The notes under the pieces: model-generated | What the model saw: the letters and a program-made list of their open reading frames with translations, nothing else | Database searches by the model: none | What the model was told of the DNA's origin: nothing | Translations under genes and position numbers: made by a program | Shown here: in pieces, positions 27,745-36,487 of the stretch | Layout: the number at the start of each line of letters is the position of its first letter | Position numbering within the stretch: position 1 is the stretch's first letter | NCBI RefSeq assembly: GCF_013466605.1 | Contig: NZ_CP059162.1 | Span: 6,820,001 to 6,884,000 of the forward strand | Reading direction: 5' to 3' | DNA: 64,000 nt | Source of the DNA: Pseudomonas chlororaphis subsp. aurantiaca | Lineage (GTDB): Bacteria > Pseudomonadota > Gammaproteobacteria > Pseudomonadales > Pseudomonadaceae

Positions 27745-28630
27745 TCTGATCCGTCCAGCGCAAAGCCAATGCCGCGGGCCGGCGTACCAGTTGTTCGACC
27801 TCGAAGCGCCACAGACGCTCGGCGCCCGGGAAGGTTGCGATCTGCGGGTCGTCGAGCACGACTTCAGTGCGCCCGCAGAGCTGCAACAGGTCGCCACGGC
27901 TGAAGTCGATGAACATCAGGCCGGCGCGGGGGTTGAGCAGCAGGTTGCCCAGGGTGTTGAAGTGCAGGTTGCCGGCGAAATCCGGAATGCTCAGGCGGTT
28001 GCCCTCGACCCGCACGAAACCGGCCGGGCCGCCGCGGTGGGAAACATCGACCCAGAGCCGTCCCTCGACCTCCACGTAACTGGCGACAAAAAACGTATCG
28101 GCGCCCCGGATCATCGCCCTTGCCGCTTCATCCAGCGCGTTCCGGCGCTGCACCGGCCGGTGCGCGGCCAGCGGCACCGACTCGAACTGACGCAGCTGGA
28201 TGTAGCGCGGGCAGTTGCCGAAGGACTGCTCGACGCCCAGGGCAAAACCGCTGTCGTCCAGCTCGACGATCCGCCCGTTGAGGCGGTTGCGCCGCCGGGT
28301 GTGCAGCTCGATGCCCAGCAGGCCGATGGCCGCGCCCGGCGTCAGCTGGGCGGGGTCTTCGGCGGCTGGCAGGCTATCGAGCCTTAGCCGCCCGGGGGTC
28401 GGCGAGTGGGCGAAACCGACAGCCCCTTCGAGCACGCTGGCCCAGGGGTTGCCCTGGTTATCCACAGCCCCGAGCAGCATGAACGGCAGCTGTTGATAAA
28501 ACTGCCGGTGCTGGTCGGGCATCTCGCTGCGGATGACCTTGCGCCCGACGACTTCCATGCGCTCGGCCACGCCGGCCTGGGCTTGCAGGCGGGTTTCGCC
28601 TGCGTGCCAGGGGGATTCGGTATTCATCAT
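27740..28630 (-). CDS. PNPOx-like FMN-binding family protein
   Basis: This is a 296-residue protein with two split-barrel halves. The first has PFMLLGAVDNQGNPWASVLEG (about residues 48-68), and the second has TFFVASYVEVEGRLWVDVSHRGGPAGFVRV and NLLLNPRAGLMFIDF, as in pyridoxamine-5-phosphate-oxidase-like flavin proteins. Function is unknown; such proteins bind flavins and sometimes reduce F420- or FMN-dependent substrates. The ATG at 28630 follows GGGGAG. It is downstream of, and codirectional with, the GST and LysR genes. Confidence 0.75.
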   Translation of the reverse strand: MMNTESPWHAGETRLQAQAGVAERMEVVGRKVIRSEMPDQHRQFYQQLPFMLLGAVDNQGNPWASVLEGAVGFAHSPTPGRLRLDSLPAAEDPAQLTPGAAIGLLGIELHTRRRNRLNGRIVELDDSGFALGVEQSFGNCPRYIQLRQFESVPLAAHRPVQRRNALDEAARAMIRGADTFFVASYVEVEGRLWVDVSHRGGPAGFVRVEGNRLSIPDFAGNLHFNTLGNLLLNPRAGLMFIDFSRGDLLQLCGRTEVVLDDPQIATFPGAERLWRFEVEQLVRRPAALALRWTDQT

Positions 28631-28665
28631 GAGTCTCCCCTGCGTCGACGACGCAGCAGTCAGCG

Positions 28666-28684
28666 GGCCCGGGCTTACCGGGCC
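28666..28684 (-). terminator. Hairpin downstream of the GST gene
   Basis: A perfect 7-bp stem (GGCCCGG / CCGGGCC) with a 5-nt loop lies just after the GST stop. There is no T-run, so it is a weak or factor-assisted terminator at most. Confidence 0.35.
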
Positions 28685-28691
28685 GCCAGGT

Positions 28692-29315
28692 TCAGGCGCT
28701 TTGCAGGCCCACCGCGGTGCGCGGCATGCCGACGAAGCCGGGCAAGGCTTCGATGCGCGCCAGCCAGGCGCGGACCTGTGGATAATCCGCCAGCGACACA
28801 TTGCCCTCGGGGGCGTGGGCGATGTAGCTGTAGCCGGCGATATCGGCGATGGTCGGTTCGCTGCCCGCCAGGTAAGGGCTGGCCGTCAGTTCCTGCTCGA
28901 CCACCTCGAGCAACGCATGGGAGCGGGTGATGGCCTCCTCGGCGTTGCGCTGCGCGCCGAATACGGTGATCAGCCGTGCCACCGCCGGGCCGAAGGCAAT
29001 CGGTCCCGCCGCCACCGACAACCAGCGCTGGACCCGTGCCGCGCCAACCGGATCGCTGGGCAGCCAACGGCCCTGGCCGTACTTCTGTGCCAGGTACACC
29101 AGGATCGCGTTGGAGTCGGCCAGCACCACGCCCTGGTCGTCGATCACCGGCACCTGGCCAAAAGAGTTCAGCGCCAGGAAGGCCGCCTGCTTGTGCTCGC
29201 CTTTCGCCAGATCGACGAAGACCAGCTCAAAAGGCAGCCCCAGCAGCGACAACATCAGTTCGACGCGATGGGCATGACCGGAACGGGGGAAGTTGTAGAG
29301 CTTGATGGCGTGCAT
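28692..29315 (-). CDS. Glutathione S-transferase
   Basis: This 207-residue GST has a thioredoxin-like N-terminal domain ([18 protein letters not shown] with the expected active-site Ser), [21 protein letters not shown] for glutathione binding (about residues 51-71) and a helical C-terminal domain. It conjugates glutathione or detoxifies electrophiles; the substrate is unknown. GGAG lies 6 nt before the ATG. Confidence 0.9.
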   Translation of the reverse strand: MHAIKLYNFPRSGHAHRVELMLSLLGLPFELVFVDLAKGEHKQAAFLALNSFGQVPVIDDQGVVLADSNAILVYLAQKYGQGRWLPSDPVGAARVQRWLSVAAGPIAFGPAVARLITVFGAQRNAEEAITRSHALLEVVEQELTASPYLAGSEPTIADIAGYSYIAHAPEGNVSLADYPQVRAWLARIEALPGFVGMPRTAVGLQSA

Positions 29316-29445
29316 GGCAGACTCCGCTGGGCAGGGGTGCGGCTCACAAGAGCGGCACTGACGGACGCCATCTTCTCTCTCGGCTCAAAACAAAGGAATC
29401 ACCAGAAAACACAATCCATCATTTCAGCCAGCGCAATGATCCGCG

Positions 29446-30348
29446 CTACGACTGCAACGCCGGATGTTCGCGCAGCGCCTGCACCGCGAAGTCGACGAAG
29501 CTGCGCACCCGCGCCGGGGCCTTGCGTCCGCCCTGATACACCACATGGATCGGCAGCGGCGCCAGTTCGAACTCCGCCAGGACAATCTCCAGCTCGCCGG
29601 CCGCCACCTTGCCCGCGACCTGGTACGACAGCACCCGGGTCAGGCCCAGCCCCAGGCACGCGGCACTGATCGCCGCCTGGTTGGCGGTGACCACCAGCCG
29701 CGGTTCCGGACGAACGCTCAAGGGCGTTCCGCCCTCGTCGAACAGCCAGCTCCTGGACTGGCCGATGGAGGACGGCGCAATCAGCGGCGCCTGGCGCAAC
29801 TCCTGCGGATGGCGCGGGCGCCCATGCCGGGCCAGGAAAGCCGGGGACGCGCAGATGACCCGCCGCACCTCGCCGACGCGCATGGCGTGCTGGCCGCTGT
29901 CGGGCAACTCGCCGATACGCACCGCGACGTCCATGCCCTCCTCGACCATGCTCACCACCCGGTCGACCAGCAGGGCATTGATGCTGACCTCGGGAAAGCG
30001 TTCCAGGTAATCCACCATCAGCGGGGTCACGAACAACTCGCCGAACAGCACCGGCGCGGTGATCGTCAGTTGGCCGCGCGGGAGGGCATGGATGCCGGCG
30101 GCCGAGGCTTCGGCGTCCTGCAACTCGGCGAGGATGCGCCGGCTGTCTTCCAGGTAACGCTGGCCGGCTTCCGTCAGCAGCACATTGCGCGTGGTGCGGG
30201 TCAGCAACTGGGTGCCGATACGCTGCTCCAGCGCCGCCACCGCCCGGGTCACGCTGGGCGCGGACAGCCCCAGGCGCCGAGCCGCGGCAGCGAAGCCCTG
30301 CTCCTGGGCGACGCTGATGAACACCTGCATTTCCTGGAATCGGTCCAT
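29446..30348 (-). CDS. LysR family transcriptional regulator
   Basis: This 300-residue LysR regulator has an N-terminal winged helix-turn-helix (EQGFAAAARRLGLSAPSVTRAVAALEQRIG, about residues 16-45) and a periplasmic-binding-like effector domain. The start at 30348 (MDRFQEM) is the typical LysR beginning. It lies upstream of the GST gene on the same strand and probably controls it. Confidence 0.9.
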   Translation of the reverse strand: MDRFQEMQVFISVAQEQGFAAAARRLGLSAPSVTRAVAALEQRIGTQLLTRTTRNVLLTEAGQRYLEDSRRILAELQDAEASAAGIHALPRGQLTITAPVLFGELFVTPLMVDYLERFPEVSINALLVDRVVSMVEEGMDVAVRIGELPDSGQHAMRVGEVRRVICASPAFLARHGRPRHPQELRQAPLIAPSSIGQSRSWLFDEGGTPLSVRPEPRLVVTANQAAISAACLGLGLTRVLSYQVAGKVAAGELEIVLAEFELAPLPIHVVYQGGRKAPARVRSFVDFAVQALREHPALQS

Positions 30349-30406
30349 GGCGGTCCTCGCACTACAGCGCCCTGCCCCGGCACCGTCCCGCATGGACCGC
30401 CCGGGC

Positions 30407-31063
30407 TCAGGCAGGGACCTGGAGTCGCTGCCACAAGGCCTCATCGTTGAAGTCCCGGATGATACTCCGCGCACCCGCCTCGCGAAGCTGAGTTTCCTCG
30501 AGCCCCGACAGCATGCCGAAGGTGTGGATGCCCGCCGCCGCCGCGGAACGCACACCGGCCAGCGAGTCCTCGAAGGCCAGCGCCTCGTCAGCGCTCACCT
30601 CCAGCAGTTGCAGGGCCGTCAGGTAAGGCAGCGGGTCGGGCTTGCCGCGCGCCAGCTCACCGCCGATCACCAGCGCATCGAAACGCTCGGCAATCCCCAG
30701 GCCCTGGAGCATGGCTTCGGCGTTTTCCCGAGGCGCGTTGGTCACCACCGCCATGGGGATGCCGGCCGCCTGGGCATAATCCAGGGTGCGCAATACGCCA
30801 GGCACCGGCGTGGTCTCGCGCAGCTGAGCGCGGAACATCGCCTCCTTCTGCGCCGCCAGCTCCGGGTACTGCGCCGCCGGGGCATTGGGAAACAGGCCGG
30901 AGAAAATCATGTCGTCGGGAAAGCCCATCACATGGGCCTTGTAGTAATCCAGGCTCATGGACTTGCCCCAGCGCGCCAGCAACTGGTTGTAGGCGTTGAG
31001 GTGCAGGTCATCGGTGTCGATGAGGGTGCCGTCGAGATCGAACAGCAGGGCAGAAAGCTTCAA
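30407..31063 (-). CDS. HAD-superfamily phosphatase (last gene of the 12-gene operon)
   Basis: This 218-residue phosphoglycolate-phosphatase-like HAD enzyme has motif I LLFDLDGTLIDT (about residues 5-16), the motif II region VVTNAPRENAE, Lys in GKPDPLPY and motif IV FEDSLAGVRSA. The start is TTG at 31063, with GGAG 7 nt upstream, and it overlaps the transporter stop as TTGA. It probably removes a phosphate from a sugar phosphate or nucleotide intermediate; the substrate is unknown. Confidence 0.88.
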   Translation of the reverse strand: MKLSALLFDLDGTLIDTDDLHLNAYNQLLARWGKSMSLDYYKAHVMGFPDDMIFSGLFPNAPAAQYPELAAQKEAMFRAQLRETTPVPGVLRTLDYAQAAGIPMAVVTNAPRENAEAMLQGLGIAERFDALVIGGELARGKPDPLPYLTALQLLEVSADEALAFEDSLAGVRSAAAAGIHTFGMLSGLEETQLREAGARSIIRDFNDEALWQRLQVPA

Positions 31064-32262
31064 GGGCGTGCTCCAGGAAAATGCAGACCGCGCGCGATCG
31101 GCAGCATGAGAAAGGGATAAACGATCAACAGGCTGAATGCCGCTTCGACCCCGATCCGCGCGGACAGCAAGCCGAGCAGGAACGGCGCCAGCAACAGCGC
31201 CACGCCCACCGCCTGCGAGGCCTGGGCGCTGATGGCCGAGCTGGCCTGGGGCGCGACGCGCATCGCCGAACCGAGGATCAACGGGAAGAAATTGCCCAGG
31301 CAGGCGCCCAGGACAAAGATCAACAAAGCCGTCAGTAGTTGGGCCTGGCTGAAGTACAGCAGCACCAGGGTGGCGATGGCCCCGAGCATCACGCCGACCA
31401 GCAGCGGCAACGGGCTGATGCGGATCAACGCATAACGGCTGGCCAGGCGCCCGCACACCGTGCCGGCAAAATACAGGCTCATCAGCGTGGCCGCGGCCGA
31501 GGCGCTGACCTGGACGTGCACGGCCAGGTATTCAGCGCCCCAGAAGCCGACGCCCCATTCCGCGGAAATCCCCAGCAACACCAAGGCCCACAGGCTCAGC
31601 TGCACCCGCCGGGTCATGAGGCTCTGCCCGCTCTCGCTGGCTTGATGGGTGGCGGTGACTGTCGCCGGGGCGCTCCAGGCACTCAGCGAGAGCAAGGTCA
31701 CCAGCAGCGCGATGGCGGCGATGCTGCCCGGCACCAGGCGCCAGGACAGCCCCAGGCCGGTCATGCTCCCCACCAGCAAGGCGCCGCCGAGCACGCACAG
31801 CCCGGCGACTATATGTGCCTCCACCAGCCTCGGCGCGGCCTGCTCGCGATAACGCTCGCCCAGGGCCGCCTGCCCCACCGCCAGCACAAACCCGCCGGAC
31901 AGGCCCATCGCCCCAGCGGCGAGCAAGGTCAGCGACCAGTGTCCGGCAAGGGCGAACAGGCTGCTGGCGATCACCACCGAGAGGCAGGCGACGGTGCTCA
32001 TGCTCGTCGACCGCACCCGTCGCTCCAGCCAGCGATAGGGCCAGCCGACCAGCGCCAGGCCGGCGGCATAGGCGGCGAAATGCAGGCCGGCCCAACCGAG
32101 GTCGAGCGCCAGGGTTTCACGCAGGAACGGCATGATCGGCCCGAGCAACCCTTGCTGGGCGCCGAACAACCCGAACAGCAGGTAAAGGAACCACGGGCGT
32201 GCCTCGCGGACCTGTTCCTGGCCGCTGAGCGCTTGACTGGAATCCCGCGCGGCTTCAGCCAT
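31060..32262 (-). CDS. MFS transporter
   Basis: This 400-residue transporter has 12 predicted helices in two halves, with an inter-domain loop at about residues 195-210. It starts at the ATG at 32262, which overlaps the end of the solute-binding-fold gene by 8 nt. The position near the end of a biosynthetic operon suggests export of the product (inference). Confidence 0.88.
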   Translation of the reverse strand: MAEAARDSSQALSGQEQVREARPWFLYLLFGLFGAQQGLLGPIMPFLRETLALDLGWAGLHFAAYAAGLALVGWPYRWLERRVRSTSMSTVACLSVVIASSLFALAGHWSLTLLAAGAMGLSGGFVLAVGQAALGERYREQAAPRLVEAHIVAGLCVLGGALLVGSMTGLGLSWRLVPGSIAAIALLVTLLSLSAWSAPATVTATHQASESGQSLMTRRVQLSLWALVLLGISAEWGVGFWGAEYLAVHVQVSASAAATLMSLYFAGTVCGRLASRYALIRISPLPLLVGVMLGAIATLVLLYFSQAQLLTALLIFVLGACLGNFFPLILGSAMRVAPQASSAISAQASQAVGVALLLAPFLLGLLSARIGVEAAFSLLIVYPFLMLPIARGLHFPGARP

Positions 32263-33160
32263 GGGCCGTCTCCCGGCTGAACAGCGCCTGCCATTGCCGG
32301 CAGCGCGCGGCCTTGTCCCGGCTGGCCTGCACGGCCGGCAGCGGTTGCAGCGTTCCGGTCGGATGGGCCTGGCCCGGCACCACCTTGCCATAACGCTGGC
32401 TGATCGCCGCCGCGGCAGGCGTGAGCATCCACTGCAACGCCTGCTGCGCATAGGCGGCGTTGGGCGAACCGGCCCGGCAGGCGAACACCTCGTCCTCATA
32501 ACAGCGCGCATCTTCCGGCACGCACCAGCGCAGGTGCGGGTGCTGTTCGGCAGCGCGGGTGGCCGCGGTCGACACTGTCACCCCCAGCCAGGCCTGCCCC
32601 TGCACGACGGCCTCGATCGGCGCCGTGGAGGAGCCGCTGATCGAAGGCTCTTGCCTGGCCACCTGGGCCAGCAGCGGCCAGGCCTGTTCAGCGTAATGTT
32701 CGAGCAGTGCGCCAAGGTGCAGGTAGCCGGCACCGGAACGCCCGGGGTCGGGCAAGGCCAGCCGCCCGGACCACTCAGGAGCGGTCAGGTCCTGCCAGCG
32801 GGTCGGCACCGCCAGGCCCTCGCGGGCGAGGACCTTGGGGTCATAACAGAAGGCCGGGACGAAACCCGATGCGGCGAACCAGCGGCGATCCGTGGCCACC
32901 GCCGCCTCCGGCAGGCCGGCGAATTCGATGTCCGTCAGGGGCATCAATTGCCAGGCCAGGGCGGGGTCGAGCAAGGCGGTGGCCGCCGTGCCCAGCAACA
33001 GGTCCCAGGCCCCGGCGCTGCCGCTGTGCAGGCGCTCGATCAGCTCCGAGGTGGAACAACGGGTCAGGCGCACCGGCATGCCGATGTGCTGGCTGATGCC
33101 GGCGATGAATTCGGCCAGCTCGGCATGCTCCATCGAGCTGATGGCGTTGAGCTCAGTCAT
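32255..33160 (-). CDS. Solute-binding-protein fold without signal peptide
   Basis: This 301-residue protein resembles the periplasmic iron/2-aminoethylphosphonate-type binding proteins: FVPAFCYDPKVL at about 105-116, WSGRLALPDPGRSGAGYLHL at about 134-153, and W-C-V-P-E-D followed by DEVFACRAGSPNAAYAQQAL. The N-terminus (MTELNAISSMEHAEL) has no signal peptide or lipobox, and no permease or ATPase gene is near. It therefore probably works in the cytoplasm. GAGG precedes the ATG, which lies 8 nt inside nudK. Confidence 0.75.
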   Translation of the reverse strand: MTELNAISSMEHAELAEFIAGISQHIGMPVRLTRCSTSELIERLHSGSAGAWDLLLGTAATALLDPALAWQLMPLTDIEFAGLPEAAVATDRRWFAASGFVPAFCYDPKVLAREGLAVPTRWQDLTAPEWSGRLALPDPGRSGAGYLHLGALLEHYAEQAWPLLAQVARQEPSISGSSTAPIEAVVQGQAWLGVTVSTAATRAAEQHPHLRWCVPEDARCYEDEVFACRAGSPNAAYAQQALQWMLTPAAAAISQRYGKVVPGQAHPTGTLQPLPAVQASRDKAARCRQWQALFSRETAHG

Positions 33161-33761
33161 CGGCGGCCTCCAGCAAACGGTGCAGCTTGGCGTACTGCAG
33201 CAGCATGATGGTCTTGCCGTCGCAGATCTCGCCGCTGTCGATCATGGCCAGGGCCCGATCGATCGGCAGCTCCAGCACTTCGATCTCTTCGCCCTCGTGT
33301 TCCAGGCCGCCGCCCTCGCCCTGCTTGTCTTCATCGAAATATTCGCCGACGAAAAAGTGCAGGCGCTCGGTGACCGACCCCGGGCTCATGAAGGCTTCGA
33401 ACACCTTGCGCACCTCACGAATGCGATAGCCGGTTTCCTCCTCCGTCTCCTTGTGGATGCAGGTACGCGCATCGTCCTTGTCCAGCAGCCCGGCGCAGGT
33501 TTCGATCAGCATGCCGTCGTGTTCGTTGACGAAGGCCGGGAAGCGAAACTGCCGGGTCAGCACCACCGTCTGCTTGGCCCGGCTGTACAGCAGGATGGTG
33601 GCGCCATTGCCGCGGTCGTAGGTTTCCCGGTCCAGGGTGCGCCAGACGCCGTCGCGGCCCTGGAAGTCGTAGGTGGTCTTGCGCAACACGTACCAGTTGT
33701 CCGAGAGCACTTCGACCTGATGGATCCGCACACGGTCCTTGGTGGGGATGGCCTGGTTCAT
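33153..33761 (-). CDS. nudK: Nudix hydrolase, GDP-mannose pyrophosphatase (NudK)-like
   Basis: This 202-residue Nudix enzyme resembles E. coli NudK: VVLTRQFRFPAFVNEHDGML, then GLLDKDDARTCIHKETEEETGY, where the Nudix core is present with Asp in the first Glu position of the box. NudK hydrolyses GDP-mannose and related sugar nucleotides. In this operon it may act on a nucleotide-linked intermediate instead. The start at 33761 lies 4 nt after the MTA-phosphorylase gene. Confidence 0.82.
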   Translation of the reverse strand: MNQAIPTKDRVRIHQVEVLSDNWYVLRKTTYDFQGRDGVWRTLDRETYDRGNGATILLYSRAKQTVVLTRQFRFPAFVNEHDGMLIETCAGLLDKDDARTCIHKETEEETGYRIREVRKVFEAFMSPGSVTERLHFFVGEYFDEDKQGEGGGLEHEGEEIEVLELPIDRALAMIDSGEICDGKTIMLLQYAKLHRLLEAADD

Positions 33762-33765
33762 CGAT

Positions 33766-34677
33766 TCATTCCTTGTTCGCGGACAGGTGCGTGGCATTGG
33801 GCGCGACGCTCAACAGGCGCTCGACCATGCGCGGGTCGCGGTGCTCGGGAGCGGTCATCACCGCGGTGTCCAGGGCACGGTCGCAACCGCAGGGGCAGGC
33901 CCCGGCATGCCGGCCCAAACGGGTCACGGCTTCGGTCACCAGGCGCCGGGTCAGGTTGAAGGTGTCCGCCATGCGTTGCGCCACCAGCGTGGCGTTCACC
34001 GGTTCGTGGGATTCGTGCCAGCAGTCGAAATCGGTCGGAATGGCGATCATCGCGTAGCAAAGCTCCGCTTCGCGGGCCAGCTTGGCTTCGGGCATCGCGG
34101 TCATGCCGATCACCGTACCGCCCCACTGGCGGTACAGGTGGGACTCGGCGCGGGTCGAGAACTGCGGGCCCTCCATGACCACGTAGGTGCCGCCGTTGCG
34201 CGCCTGGATATCACTGGCCTCGGCACTCTCGGCGAGCACGCCGCGCATGCGCGCGCAGACCGGCTCGCCAAAGGGCACATGGCCGACCAGCCCGGGGCCG
34301 AAAAAGGTTTTTTCACGCTGGATGGTGCGGTCGATGTACTGGTCGATCAGCACAAAGCTGCCTGGAGGCGCGTCGTGGGTCAGGCTGCCCACCGCGCTGA
34401 CCGACAGCAGTTGCGTGCAACCGACGCTGCGCAGCGCGGCGATGTTGGCGCGGGCATTGATCGAGGCCGGCGGAATTACGTGGCCCACGCCATGCCGTTG
34501 GACAAAGGCCACGGGCACGCCATTGAGCGTGCCCAGGGTCAGCGGCGACGACGGCGTGCCGAAGGCGGTCGTGCACTCCACCTGCTGAATGTCCTGCAGG
34601 CCTGGCAGCTGTTGCAGGCCGCTGCCGCCGATGATGCCGATACGTTGAACGTGCTGGGTTGGAGTGGAATGGGTCAC
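33766..34677 (-). CDS. mtnP: 5'-methylthioadenosine phosphorylase-like enzyme
   Basis: This is a 303-residue purine nucleoside phosphorylase of the MTAP type: IGIIGGSGLQQLPG at the N-terminus, QRHGVGHVIPPASINARANI, and TYVVMEGPQFSTRAESHLYRQ with substrate-binding MTAMPEAKLAREAELCYAMI. Family members cleave MTA (or methylthioinosine) to base and 5-methylthioribose-1-phosphate. The start is GTG at 34677, overlapping the previous stop (GTGA). The C-terminal tail has CPCGC. In the operon it may either recycle MTA from a SAM-consuming step or handle a nucleoside intermediate. Confidence 0.85.
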   Translation of the reverse strand: MTHSTPTQHVQRIGIIGGSGLQQLPGLQDIQQVECTTAFGTPSSPLTLGTLNGVPVAFVQRHGVGHVIPPASINARANIAALRSVGCTQLLSVSAVGSLTHDAPPGSFVLIDQYIDRTIQREKTFFGPGLVGHVPFGEPVCARMRGVLAESAEASDIQARNGGTYVVMEGPQFSTRAESHLYRQWGGTVIGMTAMPEAKLAREAELCYAMIAIPTDFDCWHESHEPVNATLVAQRMADTFNLTRRLVTEAVTRLGRHAGACPCGCDRALDTAVMTAPEHRDPRMVERLLSVAPNATHLSANKE

Positions 34678-35786
34678 AGGCTACCTCTCGACTTCAGGGG
34701 GGACGGTTCGTGTTCGCTGCACACCAGGCGTTCATAGAGTTCGGACAGGGCCGTGGGCGCATTGCCGCGCGGCAGCAGCAACCCTTCGCTGGCGTTGGTG
34801 CTGTAGCGCGGTTCGTGGATTTTCAGGTGCCGGTCGATCGCCGGCAGGTAGTTCCAGCGTACGCCGGGGTACAGGGAATGCGCCAGGTGATAGGCGTCGG
34901 ACGTCGGGGCGATGAACACCCGCACCAGCCAGCCGGAAATCCCGAAGTAATCGGTGGGCCGGCCCGCCAGGTATTCCAGCTCGCGGCGGTTGCGCGCGCT
35001 GCCTTCGATGAACCAGCGGTGCTCGGTCAGCAGCGAAATCCAGGCAAACACCGGATAGGACGTCAGCAACGGCAGCAACCAGCCGAACAACACGCCTTTC
35101 CAGCCGCCGAAGGCGTACAGCAACGCCGCCACCGCCGCCACGCTCAGGCAGCGCGCCAGGGTGGTCAGGCGCGAATGGTTGAGCAGGCTGCTGCGCACCA
35201 GGGTGGTGAGATTCACCCAGGCCCCGCGAGGGGTCAGCGGGTATAGCAACAGGCCATAGAAACCGCTGGGCGACAGGCCGGCAACGTAGCCGCCGGCCTG
35301 CACCCGGGCACGGTTGGGATCAAGTTCGGGATGGTTGGGGTGGCGATGGTGCTCCAGGGTATGGGTCTGGTGCCGGCTGCGCATGTCGCGCTTGAACATC
35401 GGGAACTGGTAGAACACATTGCTCAGCCACCACTGCCAGCCGTGGTGGCGACACAGGGCGAAGTGCACCGCGTTGTGCCCGAACTCCTGCAACGCGCGCA
35501 TGCGCCCGCCGCTCCACAGCAGCACGGCCAGCCAGGCCAGCGGCGACGAGTAGATCGACGCCGCCTGCACCGCGGCGACTATGTCCAGCCACGTCCAGAC
35601 AAAGGGCAGCGGCGCGAACCAGGTATCCAGCGGGCGGTAGTACTGCTCCCGCCGCCCCTCCAGGCGCGGTATCAGCTTGAGCAGGCGCAGCACCCGCTGT
35701 GCATCCCGGTAATAGAACGCCACCAGCGCGCGCAACAGCAGCGAAACGGCGATCAGGCCAAGCAGGACAATATGCGCAGAGTCCAT
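34674..35786 (-). CDS. Membrane fatty-acid-desaturase/hydroxylase family protein
   Basis: This 370-residue membrane di-iron protein has His boxes at EFGHNAVH (about residues 101-108), HTLEHHRHP (about 142-150) and a C-terminal DAYHLAHSLYP (about 297-307), with four or more membrane helices. Such enzymes desaturate or hydroxylate acyl chains or other lipophilic substrates using O2. It starts 2 nt after the HAD gene. The target is unknown. Confidence 0.82.
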   Translation of the reverse strand: MDSAHIVLLGLIAVSLLLRALVAFYYRDAQRVLRLLKLIPRLEGRREQYYRPLDTWFAPLPFVWTWLDIVAAVQAASIYSSPLAWLAVLLWSGGRMRALQEFGHNAVHFALCRHHGWQWWLSNVFYQFPMFKRDMRSRHQTHTLEHHRHPNHPELDPNRARVQAGGYVAGLSPSGFYGLLLYPLTPRGAWVNLTTLVRSSLLNHSRLTTLARCLSVAAVAALLYAFGGWKGVLFGWLLPLLTSYPVFAWISLLTEHRWFIEGSARNRRELEYLAGRPTDYFGISGWLVRVFIAPTSDAYHLAHSLYPGVRWNYLPAIDRHLKIHEPRYSTNASEGLLLPRGNAPTALSELYERLVCSEHEPSPLKSRGSL

Positions 35787-35788
35787 GA

Positions 35789-36487
35789 TCAGGCCCCCTC
35801 GCGAACGACGGCGCGCCGCTCGTTGCTGGCGTAATGGCCCAGCAATTCGCCCAGCCCGCCGAAGACCGGGGCGTCGGCCTGCCGCAGGCGGTCGATGTCC
35901 TGATGGCCGGTGCTGACCAACAGCGGCTTCCAGCCGACGGCCCGCGCTACGTCGTAGTCGTGCAGGGTGTCACCGATGAACAGGGTGCGCCCGGCCGGTG
36001 TGCCGAGCTTCTCCTGGAGCATCAGGGCCTCGGCGGTCTTGCTGGTGGCCTGGTTGTGGCTCAGCCCCACGACATGCTCGAAATGCCCGCGCAGGCCCTT
36101 GGCCTCCAGGGTCTGGAGCAGCACGTCGCAATGCGAGGCGGACACGATGGAGACGCCGATGCCGGCATTGCGCGCCGCCTCCAATACCTCGAACACCCCA
36201 TCGTGCAGCGGACACTGCGCGACATTCGTGTCGAAGTGCTCCAGGTAGTGCTCGACGATTTGCGCGAAGGGCGTGCGCTGCAGATCGAACCCCAGGGAGG
36301 CGTAGAAATCGGCAATCGGAAAGTCGAACAGCGCCCGGTAGCGAACGGCATCGATGGGCGGCACCGCATAGCGCTCGCCACAGCGATTGACCGCGCTGAC
36401 CGCCAGGGCGATGTCGTCGATCAGGGTGCCGTTCCAGTCGAATACCAGGTGTTCGATCCCCGAGAAGTGCAGTCGATCATCGATCAT
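35789..36487 (-). CDS. HAD-superfamily phosphatase
   Basis: This 232-residue HAD hydrolase has motif I VFDWNGTLIDD (nucleophile Asp at about residue 16, with Trp-Asn in place of the usual Leu-Asp), motif II SIVSASH and motif IV FIGDTLHDYDVA. It starts at the ATG overlapping the monooxygenase stop (ATGA). It probably dephosphorylates a pathway intermediate; it is the second HAD gene in the operon. Confidence 0.85.
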   Translation of the reverse strand: MIDDRLHFSGIEHLVFDWNGTLIDDIALAVSAVNRCGERYAVPPIDAVRYRALFDFPIADFYASLGFDLQRTPFAQIVEHYLEHFDTNVAQCPLHDGVFEVLEAARNAGIGVSIVSASHCDVLLQTLEAKGLRGHFEHVVGLSHNQATSKTAEALMLQEKLGTPAGRTLFIGDTLHDYDVARAVGWKPLLVSTGHQDIDRLRQADAPVFGGLGELLGHYASNERRAVVREGA

